A stretch of 64,000 nucleotides of DNA from positions 124,001 through 188,000 of the forward strand of contig NZ_SCML01000003.1 in the NCBI RefSeq assembly GCF_005503365.1, in the 5' to 3' direction. This DNA is from Hydrogenophaga sp. 2FB. GTDB lineage: Bacteria; Pseudomonadota; Gammaproteobacteria; Burkholderiales; Burkholderiaceae_C. The notes under the pieces were generated by a model that saw nothing but the letters and a program-made list of their open reading frames with translations, was not told the origin of the DNA and made no database searches. The position numbers and the translations under genes are program-made. Below, piece by piece: positions 10,328 to 19,327 of this stretch (positions are counted from its first letter, which is position 1; every line of letters starts with the position of its first letter).

Positions 10328-11155
10328 ATGAGTCTTCCGATCAGCCTGGAATTTTTCCCGACCAAGACGCCCGAAGGCGCGGTCAAGCTGCGCGCGGTGC
10401 GCCAGCAGCTGTACACGCTCAAGCCCGAGTTCTGCTCGGTGACCTTCGGCGCCGGCGGTTCGACGCAGGACGGCACGCTGCAGGCCGTGACCGAGATCAT
10501 GGGCGAAGGTTGCCCGGCCGCGCCGCACCTGAGCTGCATCGGCCAGTCGCGCGAAAGCATTCGCGAGCGCCTCGCGGCCTACAAGGCGGCCGGCATTCGC
10601 CGCATCGTGGCGCTGCGTGGTGATCTGCCGAGCGGTTACGGCATGGGCGGTGAGTTCCGTTATGCGAGCGACCTCGTGGCTTTCGTGCGTGCCGAAACCG
10701 GTAGTGCCTTCCACATCGAGGTCGCGGCATATCCCGAAACGCACCCGCAGGCCAAGTCGCCGCTGGCCGATCTCGATGCGTTCGCGGCCAAGGTGAAGGC
10801 CGGTGCCGATTCGGGCATCACGCAGTACTTCTTCAACAGCGACGCCTACTTCCGCTACGTGGACGACCTGCGGCGCGCGGGCGTGGACGTGCCGGTGGTG
10901 CCGGGCATCATGCCGATCACCAGCTCGACCCAGCTGATGCGTTTCTCCGACGCCTGCGGCGCCGAGATCCCGCGCTGGATCCGCATGCGGCTGCAAGCGT
11001 TCGGCGACGACACCGCGTCGATCAAATCTTTCGGCCTCGACGTGGTGAGCGATTTGTGCGATCGTCTGCGCGCCGGCGGTGTGCCCGGCCTGCACTTCTA
11101 CACCATGAACCAGAGCGTCGCCACGATGGACATCGTCCAGCGCCTGGGCCTGTGA
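10328..11155 (+). CDS. metF: 5,10-methylenetetrahydrofolate reductase
   Basis: Flavin-dependent reduction of 5,10-methylene-THF to 5-methyl-THF, the methyl donor for homocysteine remethylation. 275 residues, the short bacterial TIM-barrel form with FAD and no regulatory domain. Starts [16 protein letters not shown], with family features [12 protein letters not shown] near 36-47, a RGDLPSG-type segment near 98 and [10 protein letters not shown] near 172. An AT-rich GAGGA-containing ribosome site precedes the ATG, 18 bp after tlyA. The stop overlaps the rlpA start (TGATG), so rlpA is translationally coupled. Placement after ahcY makes a methionine-cycle group. Confidence 0.97.
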   Translation: MSLPISLEFFPTKTPEGAVKLRAVRQQLYTLKPEFCSVTFGAGGSTQDGTLQAVTEIMGEGCPAAPHLSCIGQSRESIRERLAAYKAAGIRRIVALRGDLPSGYGMGGEFRYASDLVAFVRAETGSAFHIEVAAYPETHPQAKSPLADLDAFAAKVKAGADSGITQYFFNSDAYFRYVDDLRRAGVDVPVVPGIMPITSSTQLMRFSDACGAEIPRWIRMRLQAFGDDTASIKSFGLDVVSDLCDRLRAGGVPGLHFYTMNQSVATMDIVQRLGL

Positions 11156-11583
11156 TGCGTTTGCGGCCGGCCCTCATCCTCACGCTGGCCACGGTGCTGT
11201 GGCTGGGCGGTTGCGCCACGCGCGCGCCGTGGGATGGCGAGCCTGAGCCGAGCGAATCGTCGCCGGCACCGTCATTGCCGTCCGAAGCAGGGGAAGAAAT
11301 CGATCGCGGCTTGGCGTCGTGGTACGGCGAAAAGTTCCACGGCCGGCGCACCGCCAGTGGTGAAACCTTCAACACGAACGAACTCACCGCTGCCCACAAG
11401 ACCCTGCCGTTTGGCACCCGCGTGCGCGTGCGCCATGCGACCACCGGCAAGGAAGTGACGGTGCGCATCAACGACCGTGGGCCGTTCACCAAAGGGCGCG
11501 TGATCGACCTGAGCCGTGCGGCGGCCGCCGCGATCGGCATGTTGCAGACCGGGGTGGCCCCGGTGCTCGTGTTTCGCGATTGA
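11155..11583 (+). CDS. rlpA: RlpA-like lipoprotein (septal ring lytic transglycosylase family)
   Basis: Predicted outer-membrane lipoprotein with a double-psi beta-barrel domain that may cleave denuded peptidoglycan glycans. 142 residues: signal peptide with lipobox LGGC (Cys about 20), an acidic Ser/Pro linker to about 48, then the RlpA core with [25 protein letters not shown] and VRINDRGPF (the Asp of NDRG is the proposed catalytic acid). It lacks the C-terminal SPOR domain of E. coli and Pseudomonas RlpA, so septal targeting would need another route. Starts one base inside the metF stop and ends 3 bp from the convergent paaE. Confidence 0.9.
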   Translation: MRLRPALILTLATVLWLGGCATRAPWDGEPEPSESSPAPSLPSEAGEEIDRGLASWYGEKFHGRRTASGETFNTNELTAAHKTLPFGTRVRVRHATTGKEVTVRINDRGPFTKGRVIDLSRAAAAAIGMLQTGVAPVLVFRD

Positions 11584-11586
11584 GCG

Positions 11587-12693
11587 TCAGCGTTCGTCGT
11601 AGCTGACCACCACGCGGTCGGTGGTGGGGCGGGCCTGGCAACTCAGCACGAAGCCCTTGTCGGTTTCCCAGGGCTCGAGCGTGAAGTTTTTCTCCATCTG
11701 CACGGTGCCTTCCAGCACCTTGGCGCGGCAGGTGCAGCACACGCCGCCCCGGCACGACCACGGCAGATCCAGCCCGGCGTTCAGCGCCACGTCCAGCACG
11801 CGCTCGTCGCGGTTCATGCGCAGCTCGTGCGGCTTGCCATCGAGCACCACGGTCAATGCGACTTCGCCTTCGACGCGCACGGCCGGATGGCCGAGCACGA
11901 CGGCCTGGCGTTGCGCGGCGGGCAGGGCGTCGAGCGTGGGCGAGGTGAAGCGTTCGGTGTGCAGGCGGTCGGGCCGCACGCCCGCATCGAGCAATGCCTT
12001 CTCGGTGGCCTCGATCATGGCCTCAGGGCCGCAGATGAAGACCTCGTCCATGCTCGCGACGGGCAGCAGCGTGGCGATGAGCGCGCGTACCTTGTCGGCG
12101 TCGATGCGGCCTTCAAGCAACGGCACTTCCTGCGCCTGGCGCGAGAGGATGTGGATCAGCGTGAGGCGGCTCGCGTAGCGGTCCTTGAGGTCCTGCAGCG
12201 CTTCGTTGAACATCACGCTGCCCATGCGGCGGTTGCCATACACCAGGGTGAATTTCGACGTGGGCGATTCCTCCAGCGTGCTGGCCATGAGCGAGAGGAT
12301 GGGCGTGATGCCCGAGCCGGCGGCGAAGCCCACGCGGTGCACCGCACGCGGCTTGTGCACGGTGAAGCGGCCGTCGGGTGGCATGGCCTTGAGCGTGTCA
12401 CCGCTCTTGAGCGACGTGGCGGCCCAGTTCGAAAACACGCCGCCGTCCACCGGGCGAATGCCCAGCGTGAGTTCGCCGTGCAGTGTGAGCAGGCTGCGCG
12501 GGCTGCTGATGGAGTAGCTGCGTCGCACGTCCTGCCCATCGATGCTGGCGCGCACGGTGAGGAACTGGCCCGGTTCGAAGGCGAAAGCGTCGCGCTGCTC
12601 GGGCGGGATCGCCAACGTGATCGCCACGGCACCCGCGGCTTCGGGGCTGATGCGGGCGATCGGGAGATCGTGGAAGCGGGTGGCGGTGGTCAT
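11587..12693 (-). CDS. paaE: Phenylacetyl-CoA epoxidase reductase subunit PaaE
   Basis: Passes electrons from NADPH through FAD and a plant-type 2Fe-2S cluster to the PaaA di-iron centre of 1,2-phenylacetyl-CoA epoxidase. 368 residues: FAD-binding barrel with RRSYSISSP near 61-70, NAD-binding domain starting at GFAAGSGITPILS near 120, and a C-terminal ferredoxin domain with Cys ligands in CRGGVCCTC followed by a last Cys in LSCQAR. I chose the ATG at 12693 because the FAD domain starts directly after it; the open frame upstream is antisense within paaD. Last gene of paaABCDE, 4 bp after paaD, ending tail-to-tail with rlpA. Confidence 0.95.
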   Translation of the reverse strand: MTTATRFHDLPIARISPEAAGAVAITLAIPPEQRDAFAFEPGQFLTVRASIDGQDVRRSYSISSPRSLLTLHGELTLGIRPVDGGVFSNWAATSLKSGDTLKAMPPDGRFTVHKPRAVHRVGFAAGSGITPILSLMASTLEESPTSKFTLVYGNRRMGSVMFNEALQDLKDRYASRLTLIHILSRQAQEVPLLEGRIDADKVRALIATLLPVASMDEVFICGPEAMIEATEKALLDAGVRPDRLHTERFTSPTLDALPAAQRQAVVLGHPAVRVEGEVALTVVLDGKPHELRMNRDERVLDVALNAGLDLPWSCRGGVCCTCRAKVLEGTVQMEKNFTLEPWETDKGFVLSCQARPTTDRVVVSYDER

Positions 12694-12697
12694 GGCG

Positions 12698-13216
12698 TCA
12701 GTACGGCTTGAAGTAGTCGAACGGTTCAAGGCAGTCGAGGCAGCGGTACATCGACTTGCAGGCGGTGGAGCCGAAGGGCGACGTCTCGGTGGTGTGGGTC
12801 GAGCCGCATTGCGGGCAGGGTACGGTTTCGCGCCGCGCGGCATGGCGCGAAAACGTCAGCACGTTGTCGTTGCTGCCGCATTGCGGCGGCGCGATGCCGT
12901 AGGCGCGCAGTTTTTCGCGTGCGGCTTCGCTCATCCAGTCGGTGGTCCAGGCGGGCGCGAGTTGCGTGACCACGCGTGCCTGGATGCCGGCTTGGGCCAG
13001 CGCGGCGCGCACGTCGTCCTCGATCTGGCCCATGGCAGGGCAACCGCTGTAGGTCGGTGTGATCACGACCTCGGGCACGCCGTCGGAGCCGGTGCGCACG
13101 CCGCGCAGGATGCCGAGTTCGCGCAGGCTGACCACTGGAATCTCCGGGTCGCTCAGGTCGGCGAGCGCGCGCCAGATCGCGGCGTGCTCGCGTTCAGCGA
13201 CGGCGGCTTCCTGCAT
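12698..13216 (-). CDS. paaD: Phenylacetate-CoA oxygenase subunit PaaD
   Basis: PaaD is required for phenylacetyl-CoA epoxidase activity, probably in maturing the metal centre, and is not part of the purified catalytic complex. 172 residues: an N-terminal MIP18/DUF59 domain (SDPEIPVVSLRELGIL near 22-37, then a GCP motif near 66) and a C-terminal zinc-ribbon-like region with CPQC near 134, an isolated Cys near 152 and CLDC near 159. Nine bases separate it from paaC and four from paaE. The role is taken from the family; nothing in the sequence departs from it. Confidence 0.94.
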   Translation of the reverse strand: MQEAAVAEREHAAIWRALADLSDPEIPVVSLRELGILRGVRTGSDGVPEVVITPTYSGCPAMGQIEDDVRAALAQAGIQARVVTQLAPAWTTDWMSEAAREKLRAYGIAPPQCGSNDNVLTFSRHAARRETVPCPQCGSTHTTETSPFGSTACKSMYRCLDCLEPFDYFKPY

Positions 13217-13225
13217 GGCGGTACC

Positions 13226-14065
13226 TCACCACACCGCGTGCGGGTGCGCACGCGCCAGGCCCTGCATTTCCGCGAGCAGGAAACCCATGTGCTCGGAATG
13301 CACGCCGCGCTGGCCTTGCGGCACGTGGCCCTGCGCGGCAGGGCGCTGCAGCGTGGCTTCGTTCAGGGTGTCGTCGACCAACGCATCCCACTCGATCTGG
13401 AGGCAGGCCACATCGACACCGGTGCCGTTTTGCACCGCAGCCGTTTCGGCGTCGCTGCCGATCCAGAACGCCTGGCAGTAGGGCCGCAGGTGGTTGAGCG
13501 CGGCTTGTGCGCGGGCGTGTGATGCGTCGGTGCCATCGCCCAGGCGCACCAGCCAGTCGCTGGCGTGGCGCAGGTGGTAGCGCACTTCCTTCAGCGACTT
13601 GGCCGCGATCGCGGCAAGCTGCGCGTCGGTCGAGGTCTGCAGCCGGCTCCAGACCAACACCATGAGCGCGCTGTAGAGAAAGTTGCGCGCGATCGTGGTC
13701 GCGAAGTCGCGGTCGCCGCGCACCGTGCCGGCCAACGGGCCGCTGTGAGGCAGTTCCAGCAAGGTGTGGTTGCGGAATTCGTGCGTGTCGCGAAAGTAGG
13801 CCAGGGTGTCTTCGGTCAGCGCGCCGTTCGCGCGCGCGCCGCGCAGGTGGGCGAAGCGCTGCGCTTCGGCCGCGTCGGCGTTGATGAGCGTGGCCGCGTG
13901 CTGGTAGAGCAGGCGCGCCTGACCGAGCAGGTCCAGGCTGTTGTTGGCCAGCGCAAGGTCTTCTTCCAGGATCGGGCCGTGGCCACACCACTCGGCGTTG
14001 CGCTGGCCGAGGATCAGCGCGTTGTCGGCCAAGTGCAGCAGGTAGTCGACGGGTGCGCTGCTCAT
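13226..14065 (-). CDS. paaC: Phenylacetyl-CoA epoxidase structural subunit PaaC
   Basis: Ferritin-fold partner that pairs with PaaA in the multicomponent epoxidase but lacks a working di-iron site. 279 residues, mostly helical, beginning SSAPVDYLLHLADNALILGQ and carrying the conserved EWCGHGPILEEDLALANN near residues 25-42. The ATG overlaps the last base of the paaB stop (TGATG), fixing the start at 14065 although the frame remains open further upstream. It should act with PaaA, PaaB and PaaE on phenylacetyl-CoA. No paaG, paaZ, paaJ or paaK is in the window, so the rest of the pathway must lie elsewhere. Confidence 0.95.
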   Translation of the reverse strand: MSSAPVDYLLHLADNALILGQRNAEWCGHGPILEEDLALANNSLDLLGQARLLYQHAATLINADAAEAQRFAHLRGARANGALTEDTLAYFRDTHEFRNHTLLELPHSGPLAGTVRGDRDFATTIARNFLYSALMVLVWSRLQTSTDAQLAAIAAKSLKEVRYHLRHASDWLVRLGDGTDASHARAQAALNHLRPYCQAFWIGSDAETAAVQNGTGVDVACLQIEWDALVDDTLNEATLQRPAAQGHVPQGQRGVHSEHMGFLLAEMQGLARAHPHAVW

Positions 14066-14358
14066 CACATGTGCCCCACTTTGTCCGGGATCTCGTAGAA
14101 CGTCGGGTGCCGGTACACCTTGTCGGCGGCCGGGTCGAAGAAACTGTCCTTGCTGTCGGGTTCGCTGGCGGTGATGCTGCTGGACTGCACCACCCAGATG
14201 CTCACGCCTTCCTGGCGCCGCGTGTACACGTCGCGCGCCAGGTGCAGCGCGTGTTGCGCGTCGCTTGCGTGCAGGCTGCCGCAGTGTTTGTGTTCCAGGC
14301 CCTGCTTGCTGCGCACGAAGACCTCCCAGAGCGGCCATTCTTTGAGAGCGGTGGTCAT
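14065..14358 (-). CDS. paaB: Phenylacetyl-CoA epoxidase subunit PaaB
   Basis: Small subunit thought to bridge PaaAC heterodimers. 97 residues; it matches the family in length and in the segments [21 protein letters not shown] (about 10-30) and the C-terminal [13 protein letters not shown]. The start overlaps the paaA stop (ATGA) and its own stop overlaps the paaC start, so paaABC are tightly coupled. The longer open frame upstream runs inside paaA and is not coding. Confidence 0.95.
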   Translation of the reverse strand: MTTALKEWPLWEVFVRSKQGLEHKHCGSLHASDAQHALHLARDVYTRRQEGVSIWVVQSSSITASEPDSKDSFFDPAADKVYRHPTFYEIPDKVGHM

Positions 14359-15377
14359 GCGGCCTCCTTCAGCGTGCGTTCCTGTTGCTTGCGGGCGTGG
14401 GCGAGGGCGGCTTCGCGCACCCAGGCGCCGTCGTCCCAGGCTTTCACGCGCGTGGCCAGGCGTTCCTTGTTGCACGGGCCGTCGCCATTCACCACCGCCC
14501 AGAACTCGTCCCAATCGATCTGGCCGTAGTCGTGGTGACCGCGCTCGGCACTCCACTTCAGCTCCGGATCGGGCAGGGTGACGCCGAGAACCTCGGCCTG
14601 CGGCACGGTCGCGTCCACAAACTTCTGGCGCAGGTCGTCGTTGCTGATGCGCTTGATGCCCCAGCGCATGCCTTGCACGCTGTTGGGGCTGTCGGCGTCG
14701 GGCGGGCCGAACATGGCCAGGCACTTCCACCACCAGCGGTTCACGGCGTCCTGCACCATGGCCTTCTGTTCGGTGGTGCCCTGCACCATCACCATGAGCG
14801 ATTCGAAGCCCTGGCGCTGGTGGAAGCTCTCCTCCTTGCAGACACGGATCATCGCGCGCGCGTACGGGCCATAGCTGCAGCGGCACAGCGGAATCTGGTT
14901 CATGATCGCCGCGCCGTCCACCAGCCAGCCGATCACGCCGACGTCGGCCCAGGTCAGCGTTGGGTAGTTGAAGATCGAGCTGTACTTGGCCTTGCCCGAG
15001 TGCAGCGCGTCGAACATCTGGTCGCGGCTGGTGCCCAGGGTTTCGGCGGCGCTATAGAGGTACAGCCCATGACCGGCCTCGTCCTGCACCTTGGCCACCA
15101 GGATGGTTTTGCGCTTCAGACTTGGCGCGCGCGAAATCCAGTTGCCCTCGGGCAGCATGCCCACGATCTCGCTGTGCGCGTGCTGGCTGATCTGACGCAC
15201 CAGCGTCTTTCGGTATGCCTCCGGCATCCAGTCGCGCGGCTCGATCTTGCCGTCGGCGTCGATGGCGGCATCGAAATGCGCCTGCAGCGCCGCATCGGCT
15301 TCCACCAAGGGAACCGCCTTGAGCGCTGCGGTCTGCGGGTCTGCGGCGTCCGGCACATTGAACGACTGGGTATACAT
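14355..15377 (-). CDS. paaA: Phenylacetyl-CoA 1,2-epoxidase catalytic subunit PaaA
   Basis: Catalytic di-iron subunit that converts phenylacetyl-CoA to ring-1,2-epoxyphenylacetyl-CoA, the committing step of aerobic phenylacetate breakdown. 340 residues. The carboxylate-His ligand motif DEAGH is near residue 96, with the partner helix at [16 protein letters not shown] near 180; the [14 protein letters not shown] segment ([22 protein letters not shown] region, near 49-70) is family-typical. The ATG has a good GGAG-containing ribosome site. First gene of paaABCDE; a promoter and inverted repeat lie just upstream, with rlmJ beyond. Confidence 0.97.
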   Translation of the reverse strand: MYTQSFNVPDAADPQTAALKAVPLVEADAALQAHFDAAIDADGKIEPRDWMPEAYRKTLVRQISQHAHSEIVGMLPEGNWISRAPSLKRKTILVAKVQDEAGHGLYLYSAAETLGTSRDQMFDALHSGKAKYSSIFNYPTLTWADVGVIGWLVDGAAIMNQIPLCRCSYGPYARAMIRVCKEESFHQRQGFESLMVMVQGTTEQKAMVQDAVNRWWWKCLAMFGPPDADSPNSVQGMRWGIKRISNDDLRQKFVDATVPQAEVLGVTLPDPELKWSAERGHHDYGQIDWDEFWAVVNGDGPCNKERLATRVKAWDDGAWVREAALAHARKQQERTLKEAA

Positions 15378-15414
15378 CGGCGTCTCCTGGCCCCGTTTGG
15401 GAAGCCGTGGCGCC

Positions 15415-15447
15415 AGTATATTCAGTTCGCCAACCGCCTGGTCGGTT
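15415..15447 (-). promoter_or_regulatory. Predicted paaA promoter with inverted-repeat operator
   Basis: Reading toward paaA there is a -10 hexamer TATACT (15420-15415). The inverted repeat AACCG-N6-CGGTT (15432-15447) covers the expected -35 zone. TetR-type PaaR repressors of betaproteobacterial paa genes bind ACCG/CGGT inverted repeats (recalled), and a repressor site over -35 would fit. No paaR gene is in the window. Confidence 0.45.
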
Positions 15448-15480
15448 AACTCGGGAAAAGCCAGCCGGCCCCTACGTTTG

Positions 15481-15511
15481 CTTGCCGGGCGGGTTGAATC
15501 CGTCCGGCAAG
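15481..15511. repeat. Strong 12-bp hairpin between paaA and rlmJ
   Basis: CTTGCCGGGCGG pairs with CCGTCCGGCAAG (one G-U) around a 7-base loop. There is no T tract on either side, so it is not a simple terminator. It may be a single REP-like unit or extended leader structure. The remainder of the 15378-15621 gap shows no gene. Confidence 0.5.
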
Positions 15512-15621
15512 TGCCCGCATGCCTGACCGCCTGCTTTCACCCCAACATCCCGTTCGTGGCTCCGTGATCGTCGCCGTTCCGCTTGGCTTGGGAGCATGAC
15601 GCTGGCCCGGCCCCGTTGACC

Positions 15622-16539
15622 TCAGCCGCCAGACTCGAGCGCCTGTGATTTGCCGCGCCCGCGTCCGAGGTGGGTCAGCAGCTGTGGCAACACGTCCTGC
15701 AGGGCGCCTTTGAGCGTGTGCGGTGGGTTGATCACGAACATGCCGCTGGCGGTCAGGCCGGGCCGATCCTCCGGGCCATGCGAGGGATCCTGGCCGATGG
15801 CCAGCGTGGCGTTGAGCCAAGGCTTTTGCGCCTGGTTCGACAGCGTGCGCAGGCGGCGCGGCAAATCGTGCGCTTCCGGCCGAGGAATCACGGGGTACCA
15901 AACCAGGTAGGTGCCCGTGGGAAAACGTTTGATGAGCTCTTGTATGCAGGCGCTCACTTTTGCGTAATCGCTTTTGATCTCGTAGCTCGGGTCGATCAGC
16001 ACCAGTGCCCGCTTCGAGCCGGTGGCCGAAGGAGGAGGCGGCAACATCGGCTTGACGCCTTCGAAGCCGTCCTGCCGCGCTACCGTGACGAGGCGGCCAG
16101 CTTCCAGTTGGGCGATGTTGGCGGAGAGTGTTCGGCTGTCGGTCGGATGCAACTCGAACAGCTTGAGCCGATCGCGCGATTCGGCCCGCAGCAACTGGTG
16201 CATGACGAAGGGCGACCCGGGGTAGACACGCAAGGATCCGGAGGGGTTAAAGCTGGCCACCAGATCCAGATAGTCATCGATCGCGGGTGCGACGGCCTTG
16301 ACCTCTGGCCGGTCGGCGGCCCGCAGCGCGCCCATGAGCTTGACCACACCGTCCTTGGCCTCGGCCCCGGTTTCGGTGTAGTCGCCATCCAGGCGGTAGA
16401 GCCCGGCGCCGGCGTGGGTGTCGATCAAGGTCAGCCCCGCTTCTTTCTGCATCAAATGGCGCAGTGTGGCGATCAAGGTGATGTGCTTGAGCACATCCGC
16501 ATGGTTGCCGGCGTGGAAGGCGTGTCGGTAGCTGAACAT
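15622..16539 (-). CDS. rlmJ: 23S rRNA (adenine(2030)-N6)-methyltransferase RlmJ
   Basis: SAM-dependent methyltransferase that modifies A2030 of 23S rRNA. 305 residues, slightly longer than E. coli RlmJ (280) through a C-terminal tail. The N-terminus [19 protein letters not shown] is the family hallmark, the SAM site is near [10 protein letters not shown] (about 39-48), and the catalytic loop reads LIDPSYE near 178-184 where E. coli has DPPYE. Monocistronic, divergent from rplM; its start lies about 40 bp from the -35 of the rplM promoter. Confidence 0.93.
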   Translation of the reverse strand: MFSYRHAFHAGNHADVLKHITLIATLRHLMQKEAGLTLIDTHAGAGLYRLDGDYTETGAEAKDGVVKLMGALRAADRPEVKAVAPAIDDYLDLVASFNPSGSLRVYPGSPFVMHQLLRAESRDRLKLFELHPTDSRTLSANIAQLEAGRLVTVARQDGFEGVKPMLPPPPSATGSKRALVLIDPSYEIKSDYAKVSACIQELIKRFPTGTYLVWYPVIPRPEAHDLPRRLRTLSNQAQKPWLNATLAIGQDPSHGPEDRPGLTASGMFVINPPHTLKGALQDVLPQLLTHLGRGRGKSQALESGG

Positions 16540-16578
16540 GCCCTGATGGTAGCCGGCTCGACCAACGAATCCGCAAAT

Positions 16579-16608
16579 TTGCCGTCAAGGCCTGGAATTT
16601 CGTACAAT
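16579..16608 (+). promoter_or_regulatory. rplM-rpsI promoter
   Basis: Sigma-70-like promoter: -35 TTGCCG (16579-16584), 18 bp spacer, -10 TACAAT (16603-16608). It predicts a leader of about 115 bases before rplM. I see no clear ribosomal-protein binding structure in that leader. Confidence 0.7.
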
Positions 16609-16731
16609 CGAAGGCTTCGCAGCGATTTGCTGGCTCCGCGGCGAAGACTTCAAACCCACCTAAGAGCGTTCCGTCAGAGAACGACCGACCGTGGAAAAGA
16701 GCCGCCAAACCCTCTCCTACAGAGAAAACTC

Positions 16732-17163
16732 ATGACCAAAACGTTCAGCGCCAAACCCGCTGACGTGACGCACGAGTGGTTTGTGATTGACGCGACCGAC
16801 AAGGTCCTCGGACGAGTAGCCAGTGAAGTTGCTCTCCGTTTGCGCGGCAAACACAAGGCCATTTATACGCCTCACGTCGATACCGGTGACTTCATCGTCA
16901 TCATCAACGCAGCCAAGCTCCGCGTCACGGGCAACAAAGCCCTCGACAAGGTGTACTACCGCCACTCGGGCTTCCCCGGCGGTATCTATGGCACCAACTT
17001 CCGCGACATGCAGGCCAAGCACCCAGGCCGCGCACTCGAGAAGGCCGTCAAGGGCATGCTGCCCAAGGGCCCGCTCGGCTACGCCATGATCAAGAAGCTC
17101 AAGGTGTACGGCGGTGCAGAGCACCCGCACACCGCCCAACAGCCGCAAGTGCTGGAAATCTAA
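16732..17163 (+). CDS. rplM: 50S ribosomal protein L13
   Basis: Early-assembling protein of the large ribosomal subunit. 143 residues, the normal length, with family segments [19 protein letters not shown] (about 17-35) and [11 protein letters not shown] near 76. I chose the ATG at 16732 by family length; the frame is open far upstream but only as antisense of rlmJ. rpsI follows after 12 bp with its own Shine-Dalgarno (AAAGGAG), the conserved rplM-rpsI arrangement. Expressed from the promoter at 16579-16608. Confidence 0.99.
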   Translation: MTKTFSAKPADVTHEWFVIDATDKVLGRVASEVALRLRGKHKAIYTPHVDTGDFIVIINAAKLRVTGNKALDKVYYRHSGFPGGIYGTNFRDMQAKHPGRALEKAVKGMLPKGPLGYAMIKKLKVYGGAEHPHTAQQPQVLEI

Positions 17164-17175
17164 AGGAGCCTTGAG

Positions 17176-17568
17176 ATGATTGGTGAATGGAACAACGGAA
17201 CCGGCCGTCGCAAATCCAGCGTCGCCCGCGTGTTTCTGAAAAAAGGCAGCGGCAACATCACGGTGAATGGCAAGGACATCCAAGCCTACTTCGGTCGTGA
17301 GACGTCCATCATGATCGCCAAGCAGCCCCTGGTGCTGACCAACCATGCCGAAACCTTCGACATCCAGGTCAACGTGCACGGCGGCGGCGAATCCGGCCAG
17401 GCCGGTGCGGTGCGCCACGGCATCACCCGCGCCCTGATCGACTACGACGCGACGCTCAAGTCGGGTCTGTCGCAAGCAGGCTTCGTGACGCGCGATGCGC
17501 GCGAAGTGGAACGTAAAAAGGTCGGTCTGCGCTCTGCGCGCCGCCGCAAGCAGTTCAGCAAGCGCTAA
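17176..17568 (+). CDS. rpsI: 30S ribosomal protein S9
   Basis: Small-subunit protein whose C-terminal tail reaches the P-site tRNA. 130 residues, normal length. It has the [12 protein letters not shown] signature near residues 8-19 and the expected basic end [14 protein letters not shown]. Cotranscribed with rplM and followed 23 bp later by a strong Rho-independent terminator, so the two-gene operon ends here. Confidence 0.99.
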   Translation: MIGEWNNGTGRRKSSVARVFLKKGSGNITVNGKDIQAYFGRETSIMIAKQPLVLTNHAETFDIQVNVHGGGESGQAGAVRHGITRALIDYDATLKSGLSQAGFVTRDAREVERKKVGLRSARRRKQFSKR

Positions 17569-17591
17569 GCACGCTGCACATGCTCCAGAAG

Positions 17592-17623
17592 CCGCCTTCA
17601 AGTTCAAACTTGGGGCGGTTTTT
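17592..17623 (+). terminator. Rho-independent terminator of rplM-rpsI
   Basis: Stem CCGCC (17592-17596) with GGCGG (17614-17618), continued inward by CAAGTT with AACTTG, then five T residues. Confidence 0.9.
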
Positions 17624-17669
17624 GCTTTCTGGGGCAGGGTTGCGTTTGCTTGCACTTTTAAGGGTCTGA

Positions 17670-18377
17670 ATGCGGTTTCGCCTGTTGCGACGAAGGTTGA
17701 CGGTCAGTGCCCCGAGGGTCTCGGTGCGCAGCGCGATGCCGTGGCCTTTTCGCTGGGTGCTGGGCGCGCTGCTGCTGGGGTTTTCGGGCGCGCTGGCGGT
17801 CTGGGCGTTTGAGTTTGGCAAAGACATTGCCGGGCTGGATCGCAATGCCCAACAGGAGCTGGTGGAGTTGCGCCGCGAGGTGCAGATTCTGCGCACCGAT
17901 CTGAGCGAGGCCCAGTTGGTGGCCAACACGTCTGACAGCTTGCTGATCACCGAACGTGCGGCGCAGGAACAGTTGATGGTTCAGATCCGGCAACTGCAGG
18001 CCGACAACGAACTGTTGCGCAGCGATCTGGGCTTTTTCGAACGCCTGATCCCGGGCTCGGGCAGCGATGCGCTGAGCATCCGCGGCCTGCAGGCCGAGCG
18101 GCTTTCAGACACCCAGCTGAAGTGGCAGGTGCTCATGATCCAGGCCGCCAAGAACGCCCCCGAATTCAAGGGGACCCTGGAGGTGACGTTGTCCGGCAAA
18201 CTCGCCGGCAAGCCCTGGTCGGTCAAACAGGCGCCTGGGCCGCAACCCGTGCTGATCAAGGGCTATCTGCGCCTGGAGGGCGTGGTGGACGTGCCGGCGC
18301 AGGCCGTGGTAGAAAATGTGACCGCCAAAATCCTGCAGGGCAACTCGGTCAGGTCCATGCAATCTTTCAATCTGTGA
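17670..18377 (+). CDS. DUF6776-like membrane-anchored coiled-coil protein
   Basis: A 235-residue protein of unknown function, like the DUF6776 family of proteobacteria. It has a basic N-terminus, one membrane segment (about 28-48), a coiled coil (about 56-120, repeating LVELRREVQILRTDL and similar heptads) and a beta-rich C-terminal domain (about 140-235). The likely topology puts the coiled coil and C-terminal domain in the periplasm. It is directly upstream of a bactofilin gene (29 bp), so a role in envelope shape or bactofilin positioning is a reasonable guess, not shown. It starts 46 bp after the rpsI terminator. Confidence 0.75.
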   Translation: MRFRLLRRRLTVSAPRVSVRSAMPWPFRWVLGALLLGFSGALAVWAFEFGKDIAGLDRNAQQELVELRREVQILRTDLSEAQLVANTSDSLLITERAAQEQLMVQIRQLQADNELLRSDLGFFERLIPGSGSDALSIRGLQAERLSDTQLKWQVLMIQAAKNAPEFKGTLEVTLSGKLAGKPWSVKQAPGPQPVLIKGYLRLEGVVDVPAQAVVENVTAKILQGNSVRSMQSFNL

Positions 18378-18406
18378 CCCACACGGTCCGCCGTCAGGAG
18401 AGCCTC

Positions 18407-18805
18407 ATGTTCGCGAAAAAGAAGCAGCCCCCCATCAAGAGTCTGATTGCCCAGGGCACCCGCATCGAGGGCAACGTGCTCTTTCACGATGGTTTGCGCA
18501 TCGACGGCGAAGTGGTGGGCGACATCCGGGCCAGCGACGAGCGGGCCAGCATTCTGGTGATCAGCGAGGTGGCGGTGGTGACCGGGCAGATCCATGCCGA
18601 TCACGTGATCATCAACGGCCACGTCAAGGGTCCCGTGCTCGCGTTCGAGTTGCTGGAACTGCAGCCCAAGGCGCGTATCGAAGGAGATGTGTCCTACAAG
18701 GCCCTGGAAATGCACCAGGGTGCCACCATCTCTGGCCAACTCAAGCCGATGGCCAGCGGTGTCGAGGACAAACCCACACTGAAGCTGGCGGCAAACAACG
18801 GCTGA
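18407..18805 (+). CDS. Bactofilin (polymer-forming cytoskeletal protein)
   Basis: Bactofilins assemble without nucleotide into membrane-associated filaments that organise peptidoglycan enzymes. 132 residues: a short N-terminal tail with the KKKQPPIKSLI membrane-targeting-like motif, the right-handed beta-helix core (about 14-115) made of short repeats such as IEGNVLFHDGLRIDGEVVGDI-type turns, and a short disordered C-tail. The Shine-Dalgarno CAGGAGAG precedes the ATG. Cotranscribed with the coiled-coil protein upstream. The next peptidase gene, convergent beyond erpA, is an M23 family member, the class of enzyme bactofilins are known to control in other bacteria. Confidence 0.92.
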   Translation: MFAKKKQPPIKSLIAQGTRIEGNVLFHDGLRIDGEVVGDIRASDERASILVISEVAVVTGQIHADHVIINGHVKGPVLAFELLELQPKARIEGDVSYKALEMHQGATISGQLKPMASGVEDKPTLKLAANNG

Positions 18806-18853
18806 GAGGCGTTCCCCGGCGCTTTGCCGTAGTATCGAAGCCAATAGTTTCTT

Positions 18854-18870
18854 CGGGTGCGTTGCACCCG
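18854..18870 (+). promoter_or_regulatory. Hairpin in the erpA leader
   Basis: CGGGTGC and GCACCCG form a perfect 7-bp stem with a GTT loop, ending 10 bases before the AAGAGG ribosome site of erpA. It could stabilise the leader or act in control. It is not a terminator because no T tract follows. Confidence 0.4.
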
Positions 18871-18892
18871 CCCTTTCGACAAGAGGTATCCC

Positions 18893-19258
18893 ATGAATGC
18901 AGTGGCCGAACAGATCCCGACCGACATGCCGGCCCCGCTGGTTTTCACCGACAGCGCGGCGGCCAAAGTGGCGGAGTTGGTGGCCGAAGAGGGCAATCCC
19001 GACCTCAAATTGCGGGTGTTCGTGCAAGGCGGCGGTTGCTCAGGCTTCCAGTACGGTTTCACGTTCGATGAAATCACGAACGAAGACGACACCACCATGA
19101 CCAAGAATGGCGTGTCTCTCTTGATCGACGCGATGAGCTACCAGTACCTGGTGGGCGCCGAGATCGACTACAAGGAAGACTTGGAAGGCGCGCAGTTCGT
19201 GATCAAGAACCCCAATGCCACGACCACCTGTGGTTGCGGCTCGAGCTTCAGCGTCTGA
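18893..19258 (+). CDS. erpA: Iron-sulfur cluster insertion protein ErpA
   Basis: A-type carrier that delivers Fe-S clusters to apoproteins such as IspG and IspH. 121 residues, with the three cluster cysteines in the expected places: GGGCSGF near residue 48 and the C-terminal [11 protein letters not shown]. The ATG follows AAGAGG. It is separated from the bactofilin by 87 bp containing a hairpin, so it may have its own promoter. A bidirectional terminator follows 14 bp after the stop. Confidence 0.96.
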   Translation: MNAVAEQIPTDMPAPLVFTDSAAAKVAELVAEEGNPDLKLRVFVQGGGCSGFQYGFTFDEITNEDDTTMTKNGVSLLIDAMSYQYLVGAEIDYKEDLEGAQFVIKNPNATTTCGCGSSFSV

Positions 19259-19272
19259 CGTTCAGCTGAGCA

Positions 19273-19309
19273 CCACAAAAAAGGGAGCCGTCGGCTCCCT
19301 TTTTTGTGG
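19273..19309. terminator. Bidirectional terminator between erpA and the M23 peptidase gene
   Basis: Near-perfect palindrome: AAAAAAGGGAGCCG, a two-base turn, then CGGCTCCCTTTTTT, flanked by CCAC/GTGG. It gives a U tract on both strands and serves both convergent genes. Confidence 0.95.
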
Positions 19310-19327
19310 TCAGCAAGGCAATGCGCC

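Noticed and set aside
9548..11095. A 515-codon minus-strand frame
   Set aside because: Antisense to tlyA and metF, with shadow composition and no recognisable motif.
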